A stretch of 64,000 bases of DNA from Salminus brasiliensis (GCF_030463535.1 NC_132880.1:42874842-42938841), one strand, 5' to 3'; numbered from the stretch's first letter, positions 23,776 to 42,680 are shown. Notes: a model not told the origin generated them from the letters alone. A program made the numbers and translations.

Positions 23776-23988
23776 ATGGATTTAATGTATTCTACTTCCT
23801 GTTGAATTAACATTTTAATGGATCTTTTCTGTGATTTGTTTTAGCCTGTGGTTACATACCTAGATTAAATGATTATATATATATATATATATCATTTAAT
23901 CTAGGTATGTAACCACAGGCTAAAACAAATCACAGAAAAGATCCATTAAAATGTTAATTCAACAGGAAGTAGAATACATTAAATCCAT
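23776..23988. repeat. perfect 98-bp inverted repeat around (TA)n
   Basis: Bases 23776-23873 and 23891-23988 are exact reverse complements over all 98 bases. The spacer is 17 bp of alternating TA, itself self-complementary apart from its odd length. Complementarity stops at both outer ends. Confidence 0.97.
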
Positions 23989-24523
23989 ATAAAACTTATA
24001 TAATAGGATAAGTTAGTTATTATTTAGGGATTTTCCAGTCTGATATGATGGCATCAGCTGTTTTAAGCCCAGGTAATTTTCAATCCTTTGTTTTTACCAC
24101 TGTGTTCTAGCAGAGCGCTCTATGACATCTTCAAGGCATCGTTAGCAGACATTATTAACAGTCCGCAGCCATGAGGAGCTTTCTCAGAAGGTAACAGAAC
24201 AGTGTGGAGTTTATTCTACAGTACAACATAAGACTTAACATAATATCTGAGTTTTTTTTTATGCCTAAACTGTGGGAAATACACGCCAGTTCTTCATTAT
24301 TGTAACTGCATTGCGGTCCTACTTGACACCAGTTTTATAGGCCTCGAAATAGAGCTCTAATATATAAACCAAACAGTTACCAAATAATTGACAATACCTT
24401 TAGCACTAGGATTTAAAACTGAATAATAAACATAGGGTTCAAGGGTTTCTAGTAAAAATGCTGGTAGAAATACTGTAAAACCAAATTTGTGTGATCAGTG
24501 TTCAGAGATCTAAAGCCTGACTG

Positions 24524-24690
24524 GTCAAGTCAAGTCAAGTCAAGTGGGTTTTATTGTCATTTCAACTACATACAGAGTACACAGTGAAACGAAACAACGT
24601 TCCTTCAGGACCATGGTGCAACATAGACAGTGCATACAAAACACAAGTGCAGACAGACACCACAACACAGTACAGACCAGAGAATATCTT
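24524..24690 (+). mobile_element. interspersed repeat, TTTTATTGTCATTTCAA type
   Basis: A (CAAGT)n start is followed by GGGTTTTATTGTCATTTCAA and ACCATGGTGCAACATA, a combination I recognise as a very abundant teleost retroelement tail. The family name is not assigned. Confidence 0.5.
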
Positions 24691-25182
24691 GGGATATTAG
24701 GACCATCCCACTACAGAGGATATTAGGACCCACATGCTTGTCACAAGGTCCTTTCCCCAGCAGATCACCTGATTCACGTAAAAATGATGACCTCAACACA
24801 GAATTGGTGACTTTAACCCGTGAGGGTTAGTGTCTGAATGTATGAATGCTGATCTTTATTTGCAGTCAATGACTGCTTTCCCTTAAAGCTTCAGACAGCT
24901 AGAGAAGTAAAGAGGCATGAGGGAAATAGTCTAAATGATAGAAAAGCATTTGGATATGGTTGAACATAGGTTTACCATGTAGATCTTCTGATCAGCGATA
25001 AGAAAGACCACCTCTGATGTGTAGCAAATCATGAAAAGCAATTGTTTGGAAATTCTCTAGGGTTAAAATACTGCACTCGTGTCAACGGCCTGTTTATTAT
25101 CATTGAGAAAACAGTTTCCTAAGGTGTCTGTAATAATGGGGTCATCCCACTACAGAGGCCTGTTTCTCCTCTGTTCGGACTA

Positions 25183-25443
25183 TCAGTGGCACTTCAGCAC
25201 TTTTACCATGTCTGGTTCTAGCTTGAAAACATCACCTGGCTTGAAAGGATTACACATGGTGCCTCTGATCTCATCAACGTAGTATGTGTGGTGGGCTGAA
25301 AGAGAGGTAACAAGGTGGAAAGCTTGTGCTGTCAGCAAAGACACTGTTCTGAACGGGCTGAGGTAGCGCAGACGGCTCATGATGGGAATTGCAGATAACC
25401 TTATTTGTCCACAGTTCAAATCTATTTCCACACTCCAGTGCAC
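25183..25443 (-). other. unassigned minus-strand exon-like segment
   Basis: On the minus strand an uninterrupted frame reads protein-like sequence, including YYVDEIRGTMCNPF and KPGDVFKLEPDMVKVLK, ending in a TGA at about 25183. A CTCTCTTTCAG sequence, an acceptable acceptor, precedes the CCCACC around 25300. I do not recognise the protein. It could be a decayed element-encoded or pseudogene exon, or chance. No partner exon was found. Confidence 0.2.
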
Positions 25444-25749
25444 ACGTCTGCCTATGGAGGTAATAGCTAACTAGTCACCAATACTCTCGGGCTCCCTTGT
25501 TGACCCCTACAAGGCTAGATAAACTTTAACCTGACAGAAGCCGATGGAAAATAAACAGCCATGTGTGATGTTTAGATGGAAGTGCACAATATGGACAGCT
25601 GAAGGTAAAACAGATGTACCTCAGTTTATCTCAGGTGACTTTGCTCAAGTAAACAGAAGACCCACATACTACACGCACTTACGCGTGGTAGACCAGCTGT
25701 AGCATCCACACAAAATGCATATCTCTTTGGCAAGGGGTAAATGGTTTTC

Positions 25750-25817
25750 GCCAGTTGTGTGGGGATCACCTGCTTTCAAGACAAGAATTCACCATTAGTG
25801 TTCGTGCAGTGAACACA

Positions 25818-25848
<31 letters not shown>

Positions 25849-26012
25849 GTGTGATCAAACACACAGTGACAGTAAGCACATGTGCCCGAGGCCATTGCTG
25901 CTGCGCCTGGAAAGCAGAGAGGGTGAAGGGCCTTGCTTGCAGAGCCTGGGTATCAAACCCACAACACTGTCATCAATAGCCTGGTGCCCCAGCTGAGCTA
26001 CCACTGCCCACA
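25750..26012 (-). mobile_element. tRNA-derived SINE, family S, copy 3
   Basis: The minus strand reads GGCAGTGGTAGCTCAGCTG (box A), GTGGGTTTGATACCC (box B), then AAGGCCCTTCACCCTCTC and a (CA)n-containing body, as in the copy at 21960. Confidence 0.7.
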
Positions 26013-26639
26013 GCATTATAGGATCCTTATTGGGCCTTGGAAACTGGAGTTACAGTATTTTTGACAATTGGTCACTTCCTGCTCTTTAAATGTTCTCTAA
26101 AGGTTTATCATGAAGACTGTAGAAAACATGGGCAAAGCAACCACATGTCTGAGTGCCTTTGCTCATTTGCTCCACCTCATTTTCTCCTCTAAACTGTCTT
26201 CTCATCTCCAGGGTCTAATTCCTACAATTAATTGTCCCTGTGCCAACACTGGCCCATGTTTTATTTTCCCCCAGAAATCAGTTTTCTGCTGTACCATAAG
26301 AAGGCGGAGTAAAACTTCAGGAATTAAATGATTGCTGCTGACTTCTTAGGAGGTCTTTCATGCTGTGAAGCTCCTGTTCTACCACCAAATGGTGTTATAT
26401 TCATATATTCAGATCTGGCGACTGGCTTACTGAAGAACACTGAAATCAGTCATGTTCATGAATCCAGTTTAAGACAAATTTAGCTGGAAGTAGCCATTAG
26501 AGTCATTTGTGGTCATGAAGGGATGCACATGGTCAGCAACAAATTCTTAAAATAGGCTGTGGGGGTATTAATGAAAACATTTCCTACCCCTTTACATCAT
26601 CTATATCAGCCTGGACTATTACCAAAGACAGGTTGGGTT

Positions 26640-27245
26640 CAAGGATTCAAGCTGTTGGGGGCAAATTCTGACTCTGCCCCAGCAGGTGCCTCAGCAGTAG
26701 TGAAGGTTCTTCAGACCAGGCTGTGTTTTACTGTCCACTTCAGCTGAGCCTGTGCCCACTGCAGCCTCAGCCTTCTGTTCTTAGCTGGCAGAAGTGGAAC
26801 CTGACATGGTCTTTTGCTGTTGTAGCCCATTTACCTGAAGGTTGGACGTGTTGAGATGTCTGGGATGCCTTTTCTGTTCACTGCAGTTGTACAGAGTGGT
26901 TATCTGAGTGACTGGAGCCTTTCTGTCAGCTCTTACCAGTTTGGCCTTTTCTGTTACGCTCACTCATTAACATATGTTTCCATCTGCAGAACTGCCGCTC
27001 ACTGGATGGGTTTTCTTTCTTGCACCATAGAGTCAACTCTAGAGACCATTCTCTCTTCTAGAGAGATCAGACTTCTAGAAAACACTCAAACTAGCCTGTC
27101 TGGCTCCAACAATCATACCACACTCAATCACATTTTCCCACATTCTCAATCTGAAGGTTGATGTGAGCATTACCTAAAGCTACTGGACTGTATCTGCATG
27201 ATTATATGCATTGCACTGCTGCCATGGATTGACTGATTAGGTGTG
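26640..27245. mobile_element. abundant teleost interspersed repeat, unnamed
   Basis: Motifs such as GTTGTACAGAGTGGTTATC, CATCTGCAGAACTGCCGCTC and ACTCAAACTAGCCTGTCTGG recur in many fish genomes in this order. No transposase or reverse transcriptase motif is visible. Class unknown to me. Confidence 0.45.
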
Positions 27246-28302
27246 AAGGTGTTCTTCTGTAAGTTTTGTAACCTCATGTATTGAGTCTGATATCAGCAAG
27301 CCACGCTGAATCAGCTTGGTCATCGGCTGTGTTAAGCAGGTCACCACATGTGAAATAGCAATGCCGGGGTATTAGATGTCAAGAGCATTATTCATAGTTT
27401 GACTCCTTAACGACCTCCTAACTCAGAGGATCCAGTGAGATTTGTGGGGAAAGCTTGACCGCAGGAATTTTAGAGAATTTTAGAGAAAGTCATTTCTCAT
27501 GGAGACATGGACATAATTTTTCTATGGAGACAAACACCTTAAACTTTAGAGTTAGTAATCTAGGAATAACACCACCTACAGAATGATCCACAACTTCATA
27601 TGGTTTCTAGTTGAAGACGGAGGAGTAGTAGGCCACACAGGATTTGCCATCCAGTGGAAATGGAGCAGTGTTGCGTAATTCTGCCATTATCCAACGCAGT
27701 GCGTGATGGAGAAGCGTATCTGTGAGACAACGTGAAGCAACTGAGAAAGCCTAATACATTGATTTTCTCTGCCATGCAGCAGAATATGTCCTCATAATAG
27801 AGTGTTCTTACAAGTAAGTGGAGTGTTGTGACCCTGATTTTCATTTTGACATTTTTTTACTACATTCTTAAAAACTGAACTGTTGAATAATCGTGTCAGG
27901 GTGGTCTAAAACTGTGCAGTCCCCCTGAAAGCCGCTTTGTACAGAGGGTCCCTGTGAAACCACATTCAGTCACTGGGGTAGTGGTGTCCATGGTGACTTT
28001 TATTTTCCCATCCAGCCTGAAGTTTCTAAGAAGTGGCAGTCGTGATCAGGGAGCAGAGCACAGAAATGTGTAGCCTAGAGCATACTGAAGGAAGCGTTTG
28101 GCAAAATATCAAACAAACATGATCCCTTGATGATCACTGAGCCCAGATACGGCCGGTCTCAAAGACATGTTTGATACAGTTTGATTCCTGACGTGTAATT
28201 CTTGAGATCAAAATGGGATGTGCTAGGCTAATGTTGCTAATAAACACTGGGCTCAGACTGTCACCAATCTTATGTCTGTAAATACATGCCAACTTAATTA
28301 AT

Positions 28303-28905
28303 GTGTTCCAAAAATCGGCAGAAAGCCTTGTGGAGAAGTTTGCTTTTGCCTTGATGGACTCAAGTAGGTCTATGGGCCTGTTCACACCTGGCATATCGGG
28401 AACTACTTCCAGGGCGTCCCTAGTGCGACCAGATGAGCTCCGATTTTACTTTTCTGCTCAAAAAGCCACACCAACACATACATCTTTACCCTTTTACTTC
28501 CTGTTAACAACAGTTTCTCATCCAAACTGTGCTGCGCCTAAAGACTGTGAGCAGTTTAGAGGACCGGTGGAGGTTCTTCTACAACACAGTGGAGCAATAG
28601 ATGGTTCTCGCATTCCTATATCGACTCTATCAGAAAATAAGACAGACTATTTAAACAGCAAGGGAACGAACTCTGAAACCGCTCTGAACTTCTGCATAAG
28701 GGCGCAAGAAGCCACGATACACAGTACTTATTACTCGTGTTTTTTCCACAGGCGGTTTTCCCTTATCCCATCACAGAAACGCATTCCACTCACCCTCGTC
28801 TTAAACGTGGACAAGATCTGTCTCTGACCACCTCCAAATTAGGTTTGAGTGATCAAATTATAATCCCATCACAGTGTGTGTTGGGGGTGTTTACACCTGG
28901 TCAAT
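28303..28905 (+). pseudogene. PIF/Harbinger-type transposase relic
   Basis: An open stretch includes GAIDGSRIPI followed by SENKTDYLNSKG. The combination GAIDGxxIPI ... SEN ... DYxNRKG marks the DDE domain of PIF/Harbinger (HARBI1-like) transposases. Only this island is recognisable, and the flanks read as unrelated text, so this is a fragment in a dead element. TTCACACCTGG at about 28380 and TTTACACCTGG at about 28888 flank it as a direct rather than inverted pair. It sits in grina intron 1 and has no bearing on that gene's coding. Confidence 0.55.
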
Positions 28906-29593
28906 CATGATTGGATGAAGTGATGAAGGTCTGATTGTGATTTAAGTGGGTTGAGAGGAAATCAGGTGACTAGAGATTGGTCTAAGTACAGTGTTGGTTA
29001 GTAATGTTGGACTGGTGTATACCCTGATCTAAATTTAAGAAGCAGACATCAGATACCAAACATGTCATGGCTAATCCACTGCATCTGTGATAGGCGATGA
29101 ATCATGCTCATTAGATTTTCCACCAAACTACTCCTTTGCTGACTTTTTAGCAGCAGTGTAATTTAAGAGCTGAAGTCCTGCTGTCGCGAATATAGAGCTT
29201 GGAGGGCGGCGGACGTAAATGCAGGTATTTAACTAAGCAACAGGATACAATAAACACAAACTGGAGATCAAACTAAACCTTGTGAAACTAACAAAAGGAA
29301 CAAACAGGCTAAGCTAACGTACCACAAACCGCCATGAACATGTACAAGACCAAACAATAGGAGCCACTTGTACAAGGACCAACAAGCAACACCTGAGACT
29401 AACAAGAGGGCGGGGCTACAAAGGAGGCACAGGTGGTAACAATAATGACAAGGTGGAGCTATAGGGCGGAGACAGGAAACAAACATAAACAGAGGCAAAA
29501 CAGAGACACAGACCAGGAAGGGAAACACAAGGGCAAGACAAAGACACCTGTTACACCTGCTTTCAGTGCGAACCAAATCAGCAGAATCAGACT

Positions 29594-29652
29594 GTAGAGA
29601 AGAGTGAACAGTGAAGAGTGAACAGTGAAGAGTGAACAGTGAAGAGTGAAGA
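29594..29652 (+). repeat. 14-bp tandem repeat, about four units
   Basis: GAACAGTGAAGAGT is repeated four times with minor variation at the end. Part of a longer purine-rich, repeat-like stretch (about 29210-29580). Confidence 0.85.
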
Positions 29653-29819
29653 GTATTAGTAGTAGTATTTGCTGCTGAAGTGTAATCTGAATGCTCCAGT
29701 AATGTACTTGACCAGGAATGTTCACAATGCTATATTTAGCCTGGATCACAGTGTGGCACTGTAGAGTATTTAGCCATTGGGAACCTGATTCTCAATTGGG
29801 GAACTTGGGGAACTAAAAT

Positions 29820-31780
29820 TGTCTGTACTCTCAGAGATATTAGTGCTGGATTATACTGCATATCGCTGCTGTCCAATGAAAACCATGCATCTCCATTTTT
29901 AGTTTTCTTCACGGTTTGAACCCTGTAGCTGCTCTGTACACTGTGTCAATAATTCTGGATGAATGGACCAATAGAAATGCTCTAAATTACTCAGAATAAT
30001 TACTCATTAGTACATTAGGGCTGGGTGATATGGAAAAAAAAACATATCACGATAAGACATTTTTAATGATTCACAATATTTATCACAATACATGTGTATC
30101 GTGATAAATACAGCACAGTGATGTGGAATGTATGGTGCACAGGTTAAGGTAACCCTGTTATGCAAGCATATAGGCCTAAGCTTAGCCTTGGTGAATTGCC
30201 AAGCTAATTAAGTAGCAAGCTAAATAGAAAGAGTGGTTATTGTTGACTAGAAATAGACTGATGTTCTTTGCAGCCCTCCTTACGGCATCGCAAACATTGT
30301 GTCTTAAATATAGTCTTAAATATCAAATTTCATATTAAAATTTTTTTTTATATTTATTTTGTAATAGTTTTTAGTCATTTGTGGTGAAAGTGTTTGTTTG
30401 TCTAGCAAATCGTCACTGTTTTGAAAAAAGTTTGTATCTCCAAAGTTTCAACTTTACAGGAGAAGAAACAAACTTTCTAAATTTAATTTTCAATGGAAAT
30501 CGATTTTTTTCCACATCATTTTGAAGCATTTGGTTCTTTCTGTTTTTTTTCTGTTTTTTTTCTGTTTTTTGTTTTGTTTTGTTTTTTGTGCCCACCACCA
30601 CATTTACATTTATATTTAAGGCATTAAACATTTATCTTAGATTAGATTAGATCAGATATTACTCACTAAAATTTTCAGAGAACTGTGTAGATTTTATTAT
30701 TATTATTATTATTTATTATTATACCATTATTTATTTACACAAATAACTGTCAGTTAATAATTAACAATGTATGTTAATTTATAGCCAAATGTAGAAAAGT
30801 CATTGGTTGACATGTACATAAGTATAAGTAGAAGGTTTTTACAAAGATAAATAAACATGCTGAACCGAACAAGGAATCCCAACATAAAGGGAAGGAAAAG
30901 GAAGCAGACAATAAATAAATAAATAATAATAAAAAAGAATAATATAAAAAATATATATAATAATTGTTTTTGTGGATTTTGACAATTTTTCCATTGAGGA
31001 AAGTTATTATTAGTTATTATTATTAGTATATCTGCAGGACGTGATGGAAATGCTATTTTGGGGCATTTCTAATGGTGCATTCAGCATGTAAAGCCACAAT
31101 GGCAACACAATATTTGTGCTTATTCCAAGTAATACTTTAGATTGCTTTTACTTAGATTACTTTTACTAGATAAAAAGTATATTACTTATAAATTCTTATT
31201 TATAATTATTTATATGTATATATATTCTGCATTAGCTAATGTTCATTTCTGGTATCACCACACCCTCACATCATTTTGTGACACCTGCTGCATAGTTTAT
31301 ACTGAAAGAGCAATTGTGTAAGGAGTCACATGTCATATGAATGAATGAACCTGCACTGGTTTCAGCTTTGAATGGCATCCAGCTACCAGCTGTCTGTCTT
31401 TTGGAATTCAGCTGCAGGGCTTTACTGGATTGTAGCGAATTCTGCTGTTTGAATCCTTGCATACCTTCACCTACACAGACTGTGGGTTTATGCCATAGTT
31501 GAAGGCCTGACTCTGAGGTAGTGTATTAAAAGAAGGTTGTGTATTAATTATGGTAATAATAAAGATATTTTTAGATGTTAGATATGTAATAATATTAATT
31601 TCAGATTCATATCAGATTATTTAGGAATTCAAAATTGCTAATTCAGAAATGGAAATCGAACAACAGATTAACTGTCTAATGACTAATCTGATTTAGCCTT
31701 TACTTGAGTAAAAAAGGTAAAAGAGCAGCCATTTAAAATGACTTAAATATATAAAAACACAAGGCAAAGAGATGCAGGTG
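29820..31780. other. grina intron 1: family-P and hAT-like repeat pieces, AT-rich
   Basis: Segments at about 29865-29975 and 30425-30480 match repeat pieces near 14415-14670, 49560-49650 and 54085-54190 (GTATCTCC..., GGACCAATAGAAATG). A GGGCTGGGTGATAT repeat end lies at about 30026. The rest is AT-rich with short T-runs and (TTA)n. No exon seen. Confidence 0.5.
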
Positions 31781-32220
31781 CACTGTTTGGACAAAAGTAT
31801 TGGGACACCAGCTTATTCATTGTTTCTTCTGAAACCAAGAGTATATATTAAAAGAAATTACCCTTGTTGGAGTAACTGTCTCTACTGTCCAGGGAAGAAG
31901 GCTTGCTACTAGATTTGGAGCGTTGTTGTGAGGATTTGATTGCATTTAGCAACAAGAGTGTTAGTGAGGTCAGGGGTTGGATGATGACCAGCTCACCTCA
32001 TCCCCAAAAATACTGGATTGAGCCCCATCCATCATTCCAGAGAACACAGTTCCACTGCTCCACAGCTCAATGCTGAGGGACTTTACTGCCTTCTGAGCCC
32101 ACGCCTGACATTAGGCATGGTGCCAGTAGGTTCATGTTTATATGCTGCAGGGAGTCCTATTCTATTGTAGTGTAATCCATTCATTAGAAGGGGTGTCCAG
32201 AAACATTTGGACATATAGTG
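31781..32220 (-). mobile_element. family M MITE, copy c, near full length
   Basis: The minus-strand copy is bounded by CACTGTTTGGACAAAAGTAT at the left and ACATTTGGACATATAGTG at the right. The ends are imperfect inverted repeats of about 28 bp ending CACTATA(T/G). It lies about 250 bp upstream of the grina coding exon. Confidence 0.85.
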
Positions 32221-32506
32221 TATGTAATACATAGATGTGCCCATTAGGCTCCTAAAATATGCAGTATCATGAAAACCACTATATATTATTTTAGAAAACT
32301 CTGAACTATTTTGATAGGGAAATCATGATGCTACTCAGTCGTATGTGTGCAGACGTAACTGAACAGACACAGAATCTTGTTTGGACACAATCTGGTTCAG
32401 TTCTTCATCTTGAAACACTGTAATTCATGAACTCTGCATCACTCACTCACTATCTCTGTATATCTCTGTTTAGCCATCCAGCAGGGTCACTGTGAGGAAA
32501 GGAGAC

Positions 32507-38130
<5,624 letters not shown>

Positions 38131-40225
38131 GGGCTCCCCCTGGCGAAGAGAAAACGAGGTGCATCCAACTACACACGGAATGAAAGCGTTGCACTCTTTT
38201 TATCATCTCGTCTCGCTGTCTCTGTAGTCCCACCTCCCCCTAACTCTGCCTCCTTTCTCAATGTTTCCTCTCTTTAGCAGATGTACAGGGTGGTCAGACA
38301 TATATGCATCCAGAAGGACATATTTTTAACCTTATTTATTTAGAAGAAGAAACAATATTTTCAGTTGTGTTAAGTCTTGCAGTTCGTCTTCTCCTTGCTC
38401 AGCCCCTCACACTGAAACTGCTTTAGTGCATTTGGAAATGGTAGAGTGTAGTATGACTCACCGGTTGCATCCAAACAGCATGAGATGAACCTGTCTCTTA
38501 TTTTCTACCCTCCTGGTGTCTGAGCTTGGCAATCTGCCTGGTAATGTTAACACTGCAGTAACTGAGAAAGAGAGAGAGAGAGAGAGAGAGAGGAAGGAAG
38601 GCAGGAAGCTGACGGAGATGACAGAGGTATGTTGCATAAGGAGACAAAGCTTCAGAATGGGATGATGAAGCGATCCTGGTCTCTGTCCCTTTTTATTCAT
38701 CCTCACCAGTCTGTGTACTGGTGGTCTGCATGCTAAGCTAATACAGCAAAGAATGACACGACTGAAAACGGTCAGAGGTACCTCTCCAAATGCCTGCTTA
38801 CGATGTAGCTGTAAATAGTCGTATGGCGCTCAGCCCCTCCCCTCAGCTCGAGGCATGTCTGTATGAATGGCAGTGGTGCTCCACGGGGAAACATGAAATC
38901 ACCTCTTTTAGGAAGCAAAGACCAAAAAATAGAGCACGCCTCCAAGTCTGGAAGATGTTAATTGACATGGACTTACTTATCTGATGCTAACTAAAAGCTA
39001 ACACACAACCTGTGTATATGTTTATGCAATATATACAGTATGGTGACATGATTATGCCATCCATATGGTTTGTTTTTCTTCTTTTCTTTCAAGGGAAAGT
39101 GTGATTTGTGCAATTTGTGCTTTTTGTATGGTGCAAAAAGTCAGTATTTGAAGTTCCATGAACGTCACTTGATGTGATAGTTAGCCTCGCTCTCTTTTCC
39201 TCCCACATTATTTATTAGTTTGTGGACTTCTCATTAGTTTGTTTCGTATTCATGTAGCATCCGTGTACGTTTTTCTTCGTTTTTGCCTAATGTGAAATAT
39301 ATTTGCATACTGGATTTGGTTCTTAGAGTTCTGTAAAAACTACTATTAACTGCTTGTTATTTTAAAGCAGAGAGGAAATCTATAGTGTTGCATTATTTAA
39401 GATCTATTTATTAAACTTTACTGTAGCGCTCAGGACTGGAGGAGAAGGACTACACAGCATGGTTGTGTTTCAGCCTCCAGGAGTTAATTGGGTTAAGGGA
39501 AAGTGCTCCTCACACGGGGCTCCGCTGTGCAGGCCTCCTCACCACAGATTAATGTGATTTGAGATTAGAAGATGCATTTATCTCACAGAACAACCCTGTT
39601 CTAGGATCACTTCCAGCCCATCCATGACCCATCTATATGCATTTGCTATCATAATGGGCCTAGATTAGCACTTTACTCTGAGTAGTTTAATGAGTGCCAT
39701 CCCACAGAGCTCCACAGGTCTCTATTAGCTGCATTGTAATCCCACGTACAATATTTTAAGTTGAGGTGGACTGAAAACCAGCAAATGAGCTGAAGTGTAA
39801 ATCTGTAAATCGGACGTGTACACAGACGAGCACTCACTTAATATACTAATTCTTGGCTGGAATGTGATTTGATGGTGTCTTCTCTCTTGTCACTAACCAC
39901 TCGCTCCTGTTTCATGTTACCCCAGTTGCACACTCCTTCTCTAGCTTGCATGTGGAGACATCGCACACTGGACTAGATGTTACAAAGAGACATGTTTGAT
40001 GATCATCTTGAATTTACTAACGTGCTGCAGCTCTATTTTAAACATCTGATGAACAATTTTTGTGTTTGTAACTAACGATAGTGGATTGAGGTGTGTAAAG
40101 TATTTTTTTTGGCTTTGTAGTTTTCTTTGCACTGTAAATTGGCATTAAAATGAAGTTGGATTGTATTCACCTACATGACTGTGTGCTTTTCATTAAGCAA
40201 TCAAATAAAATCGGAGAAATTACTT
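38131..40225 (+). terminator. grina 3' UTR (about 2.1 kb) and poly(A) signal
   Basis: After the stop at 38128-38130 the sequence has no exon-like content. It holds an (AG)n tract at about 38570-38592 and a canonical AATAAA at 40204-40209, with an ATTAAA at about 40144. GRINA genes commonly have moderate 3' UTRs, so the end near 40225 is plausible but not proven. Confidence 0.5.
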
Positions 40226-42680
40226 CTTTCGCCAAGATTTAGAAGGCATGTAACAAAAAAATGTAGTGTACAAGTGTGCAATATGGTATAATTTTCTTAA
40301 TAATAACAGTATCATTATTGTTAGCCTACAGCTGTAAACAGTTCTATACGAGTCTTAAATGAAGTAGGTTGTTCCACATAAACATCATTATGGCCAGCAG
40401 GCTGAAAGATGTGGACAAAACTAAGGTAACAGGCATCCCTAGGCAGAAGACATACATCATGCATGGACGCAAACACAGATGCCTTGAGCTACGCAGAGTG
40501 GGCCGCTGTCATGGCACTGGCCTTTAACTTTGCATACTAGCCTTGAGTGTTTTTCTGATCTAAACAAGGTACAGGTTCCAAACCACTAGGGGGAGCCACT
40601 CTGTTACCAGGTTTGATGCCCGAGGTGCTTGCAGGTTATCAAACCCAGAAGTCCAATCCATTCTTCCAAACATATGACCCAGATTTTTCCAAATTTAGAA
40701 AACTAATCATTAAAAACATACCAGTATTTTTCTGTTTTCTACATCAAACAGGTTTAAGACAACAAGATGTTTCGCTTAAGGTGTTCTCACTATGATAATT
40801 GGGCTGATTAGCTCCTTTGCTAAAAGTGTTGTACTTAAGTACATTAGACAATGTTACCAAGTCCTATAACTGCAGTTTAAACACCAGTCAGCCATAACAT
40901 TAATACCACCTGCTTAATACTGACTAGAGCCGCAAACCCACAACCCTGTGATCAATAACCCAGAGCTCTCACCACAGAGCCACCACCGCCACTTCATAAC
41001 AAATGAAATGATTTTATACTAACCTTTATAACCCACCTTTATAACCCATATACTAACCTTGCTCTTTGCTTAGGTGCCCTGATAATGAGGGGACCTGTTC
41101 CTCTCATATTCCCGGCTGGTTTGTCCTGCCTGCTGCTACACAATGGTGCTTTTATACTGTTGTGGGTCCAAAAAAGGAAGAGGGTGAAAACATACAATAT
41201 AGTTCAATTCAAAGTTCAAAACACCACTATTCACCTAATCTACTATTTTTTACCATCACATTTATGGCATTTAGCTGACGCTCCTATCCAGAGCAACTTA
41301 CAAGGTAACTCATGTTACAGAGGTGGGCCAATGTAGTGTATATAGTCTTTCCCATGGACTCTTAATAGTGTAGTACAGCATAGTCACCCATATGGTGTGG
41401 TATTTCACTGGCAGGTAGTGGTGATGTCCATTGTGCCTCACCAATCACCAATCACTCTCTTTGCTCCTAAATTCCCTTCACCGTGAGTGCTGCAACGTCA
41501 CATACTGTCAGGTTTTGCAATTGTAACTCAAACAAAACAGCAGTTTTTTATTTTTAAATAATGTTCAAATTGATCCTAACTGGATACAGAATTTACACGT
41601 ACAAAATAATGGCTTTTCTGAGAAGTATGAGGTATAGCAAATCATTAAGGCCTTCAAGTAGATGCTCAGACTGACTAAACCATAAAGCAGGTGAGTGAAG
41701 CCTGTACTTACTTTGATTATTATTAGAAATTGTAAATGTAATTATTGTAGCCTGTAGCTGGAATCACAGTCCAAACAAAACAGGACAATAGGCTTTACAG
41801 GACGAGCAAGATGTTTGTTATTGTTGTTATATCTATTTTATTATACACTGTTGAGCAATGCACAGCCATGCATGTTGATGAAAGATTGCAAATAAATGAG
41901 ACATTTTGTCTTTAAGTAACATGATGTGATGAATTATGTTTAACACAATCAAAATTATGAACTATCAAGGTCAAAAGGGTCCATTTTGATTTCAGGTTGG
42001 CTGTAATAATGCTATACCACTTTTTTTAATAATCATAAATAACCTGTGTTTTAATTTTCTATTAAAGACACTGTTTTCCCACCACTTACAAGAAAGAACA
42101 ATTATTTTTTCCATCATAACGAATAAATTATGTATGAACTGTTATTTCAATAATGGGGAAACTCTAAATACTGAGAAAGTCTCTTTAGAGAAAGCATAAG
42201 TATTATGATTTCGCATAAAAAAAATAAACTTGGTATGTCAACATAATGAAACAACATCTCAAAATAATGACTGAACCCTTTTAAAAACTCAAAATATCAA
42301 GAACATATCTCAAGAGAAAGCATAGGCAAAGGGACTTAGTGTCTCAACATAATGAGATCAAAATAATCAGATAGCTCGAAATAATGGCATAACAATTCAC
42401 TTATTAATTAAAATAATAATAATAATGAGGTACTGGGCCTGAGACTGAGACCTCAGAGTGACCTGAGAGCAGCACCTGCAGGGGTTAGATAGGGCCTACT
42501 GAAGCAGTGCCCTCCATCCAACACTGTTGTGTAAGGCTGATACTCAAATCTTTACAACTGTATGCAACTTTAAATCACATATTAGACACCAATAAAGGCT
42601 GCCAGAGACCAAGTCGAAGAAACTACATGTTTTTAAGTGCATAAGCTCTCTCAGTTTGGAGGAAAAGCCCATCACAGCCA
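40225..42680. other. grina-rprd1a intergenic region
   Basis: It contains a fragment of an abundant fish repeat (about 40885-40920, CAGCCATAACATTAATACC), a minus-strand family S SINE fragment (about 40926-40995), and a repeat with the conserved GGCATTTAGCTGACGCTC core (about 41235-41500). The rest is AT-rich with no gene seen. Confidence 0.6.
41235..41500. mobile_element. teleost repeat with GCATTTAGCTGACGC core
   Basis: CATTTATGGCATTTAGCTGA followed by CGCTCCTATCCAGAGCAACT is a widely conserved block in teleost SINE/LINE tails. Body diverged. No coding motif. Confidence 0.45.

Noticed and set aside
32492-32506. An upstream in-frame GTG start for grina
   Set aside because: A GTG start is not expected in a vertebrate gene. 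The ATG at 32507 gives the conserved N-terminus.
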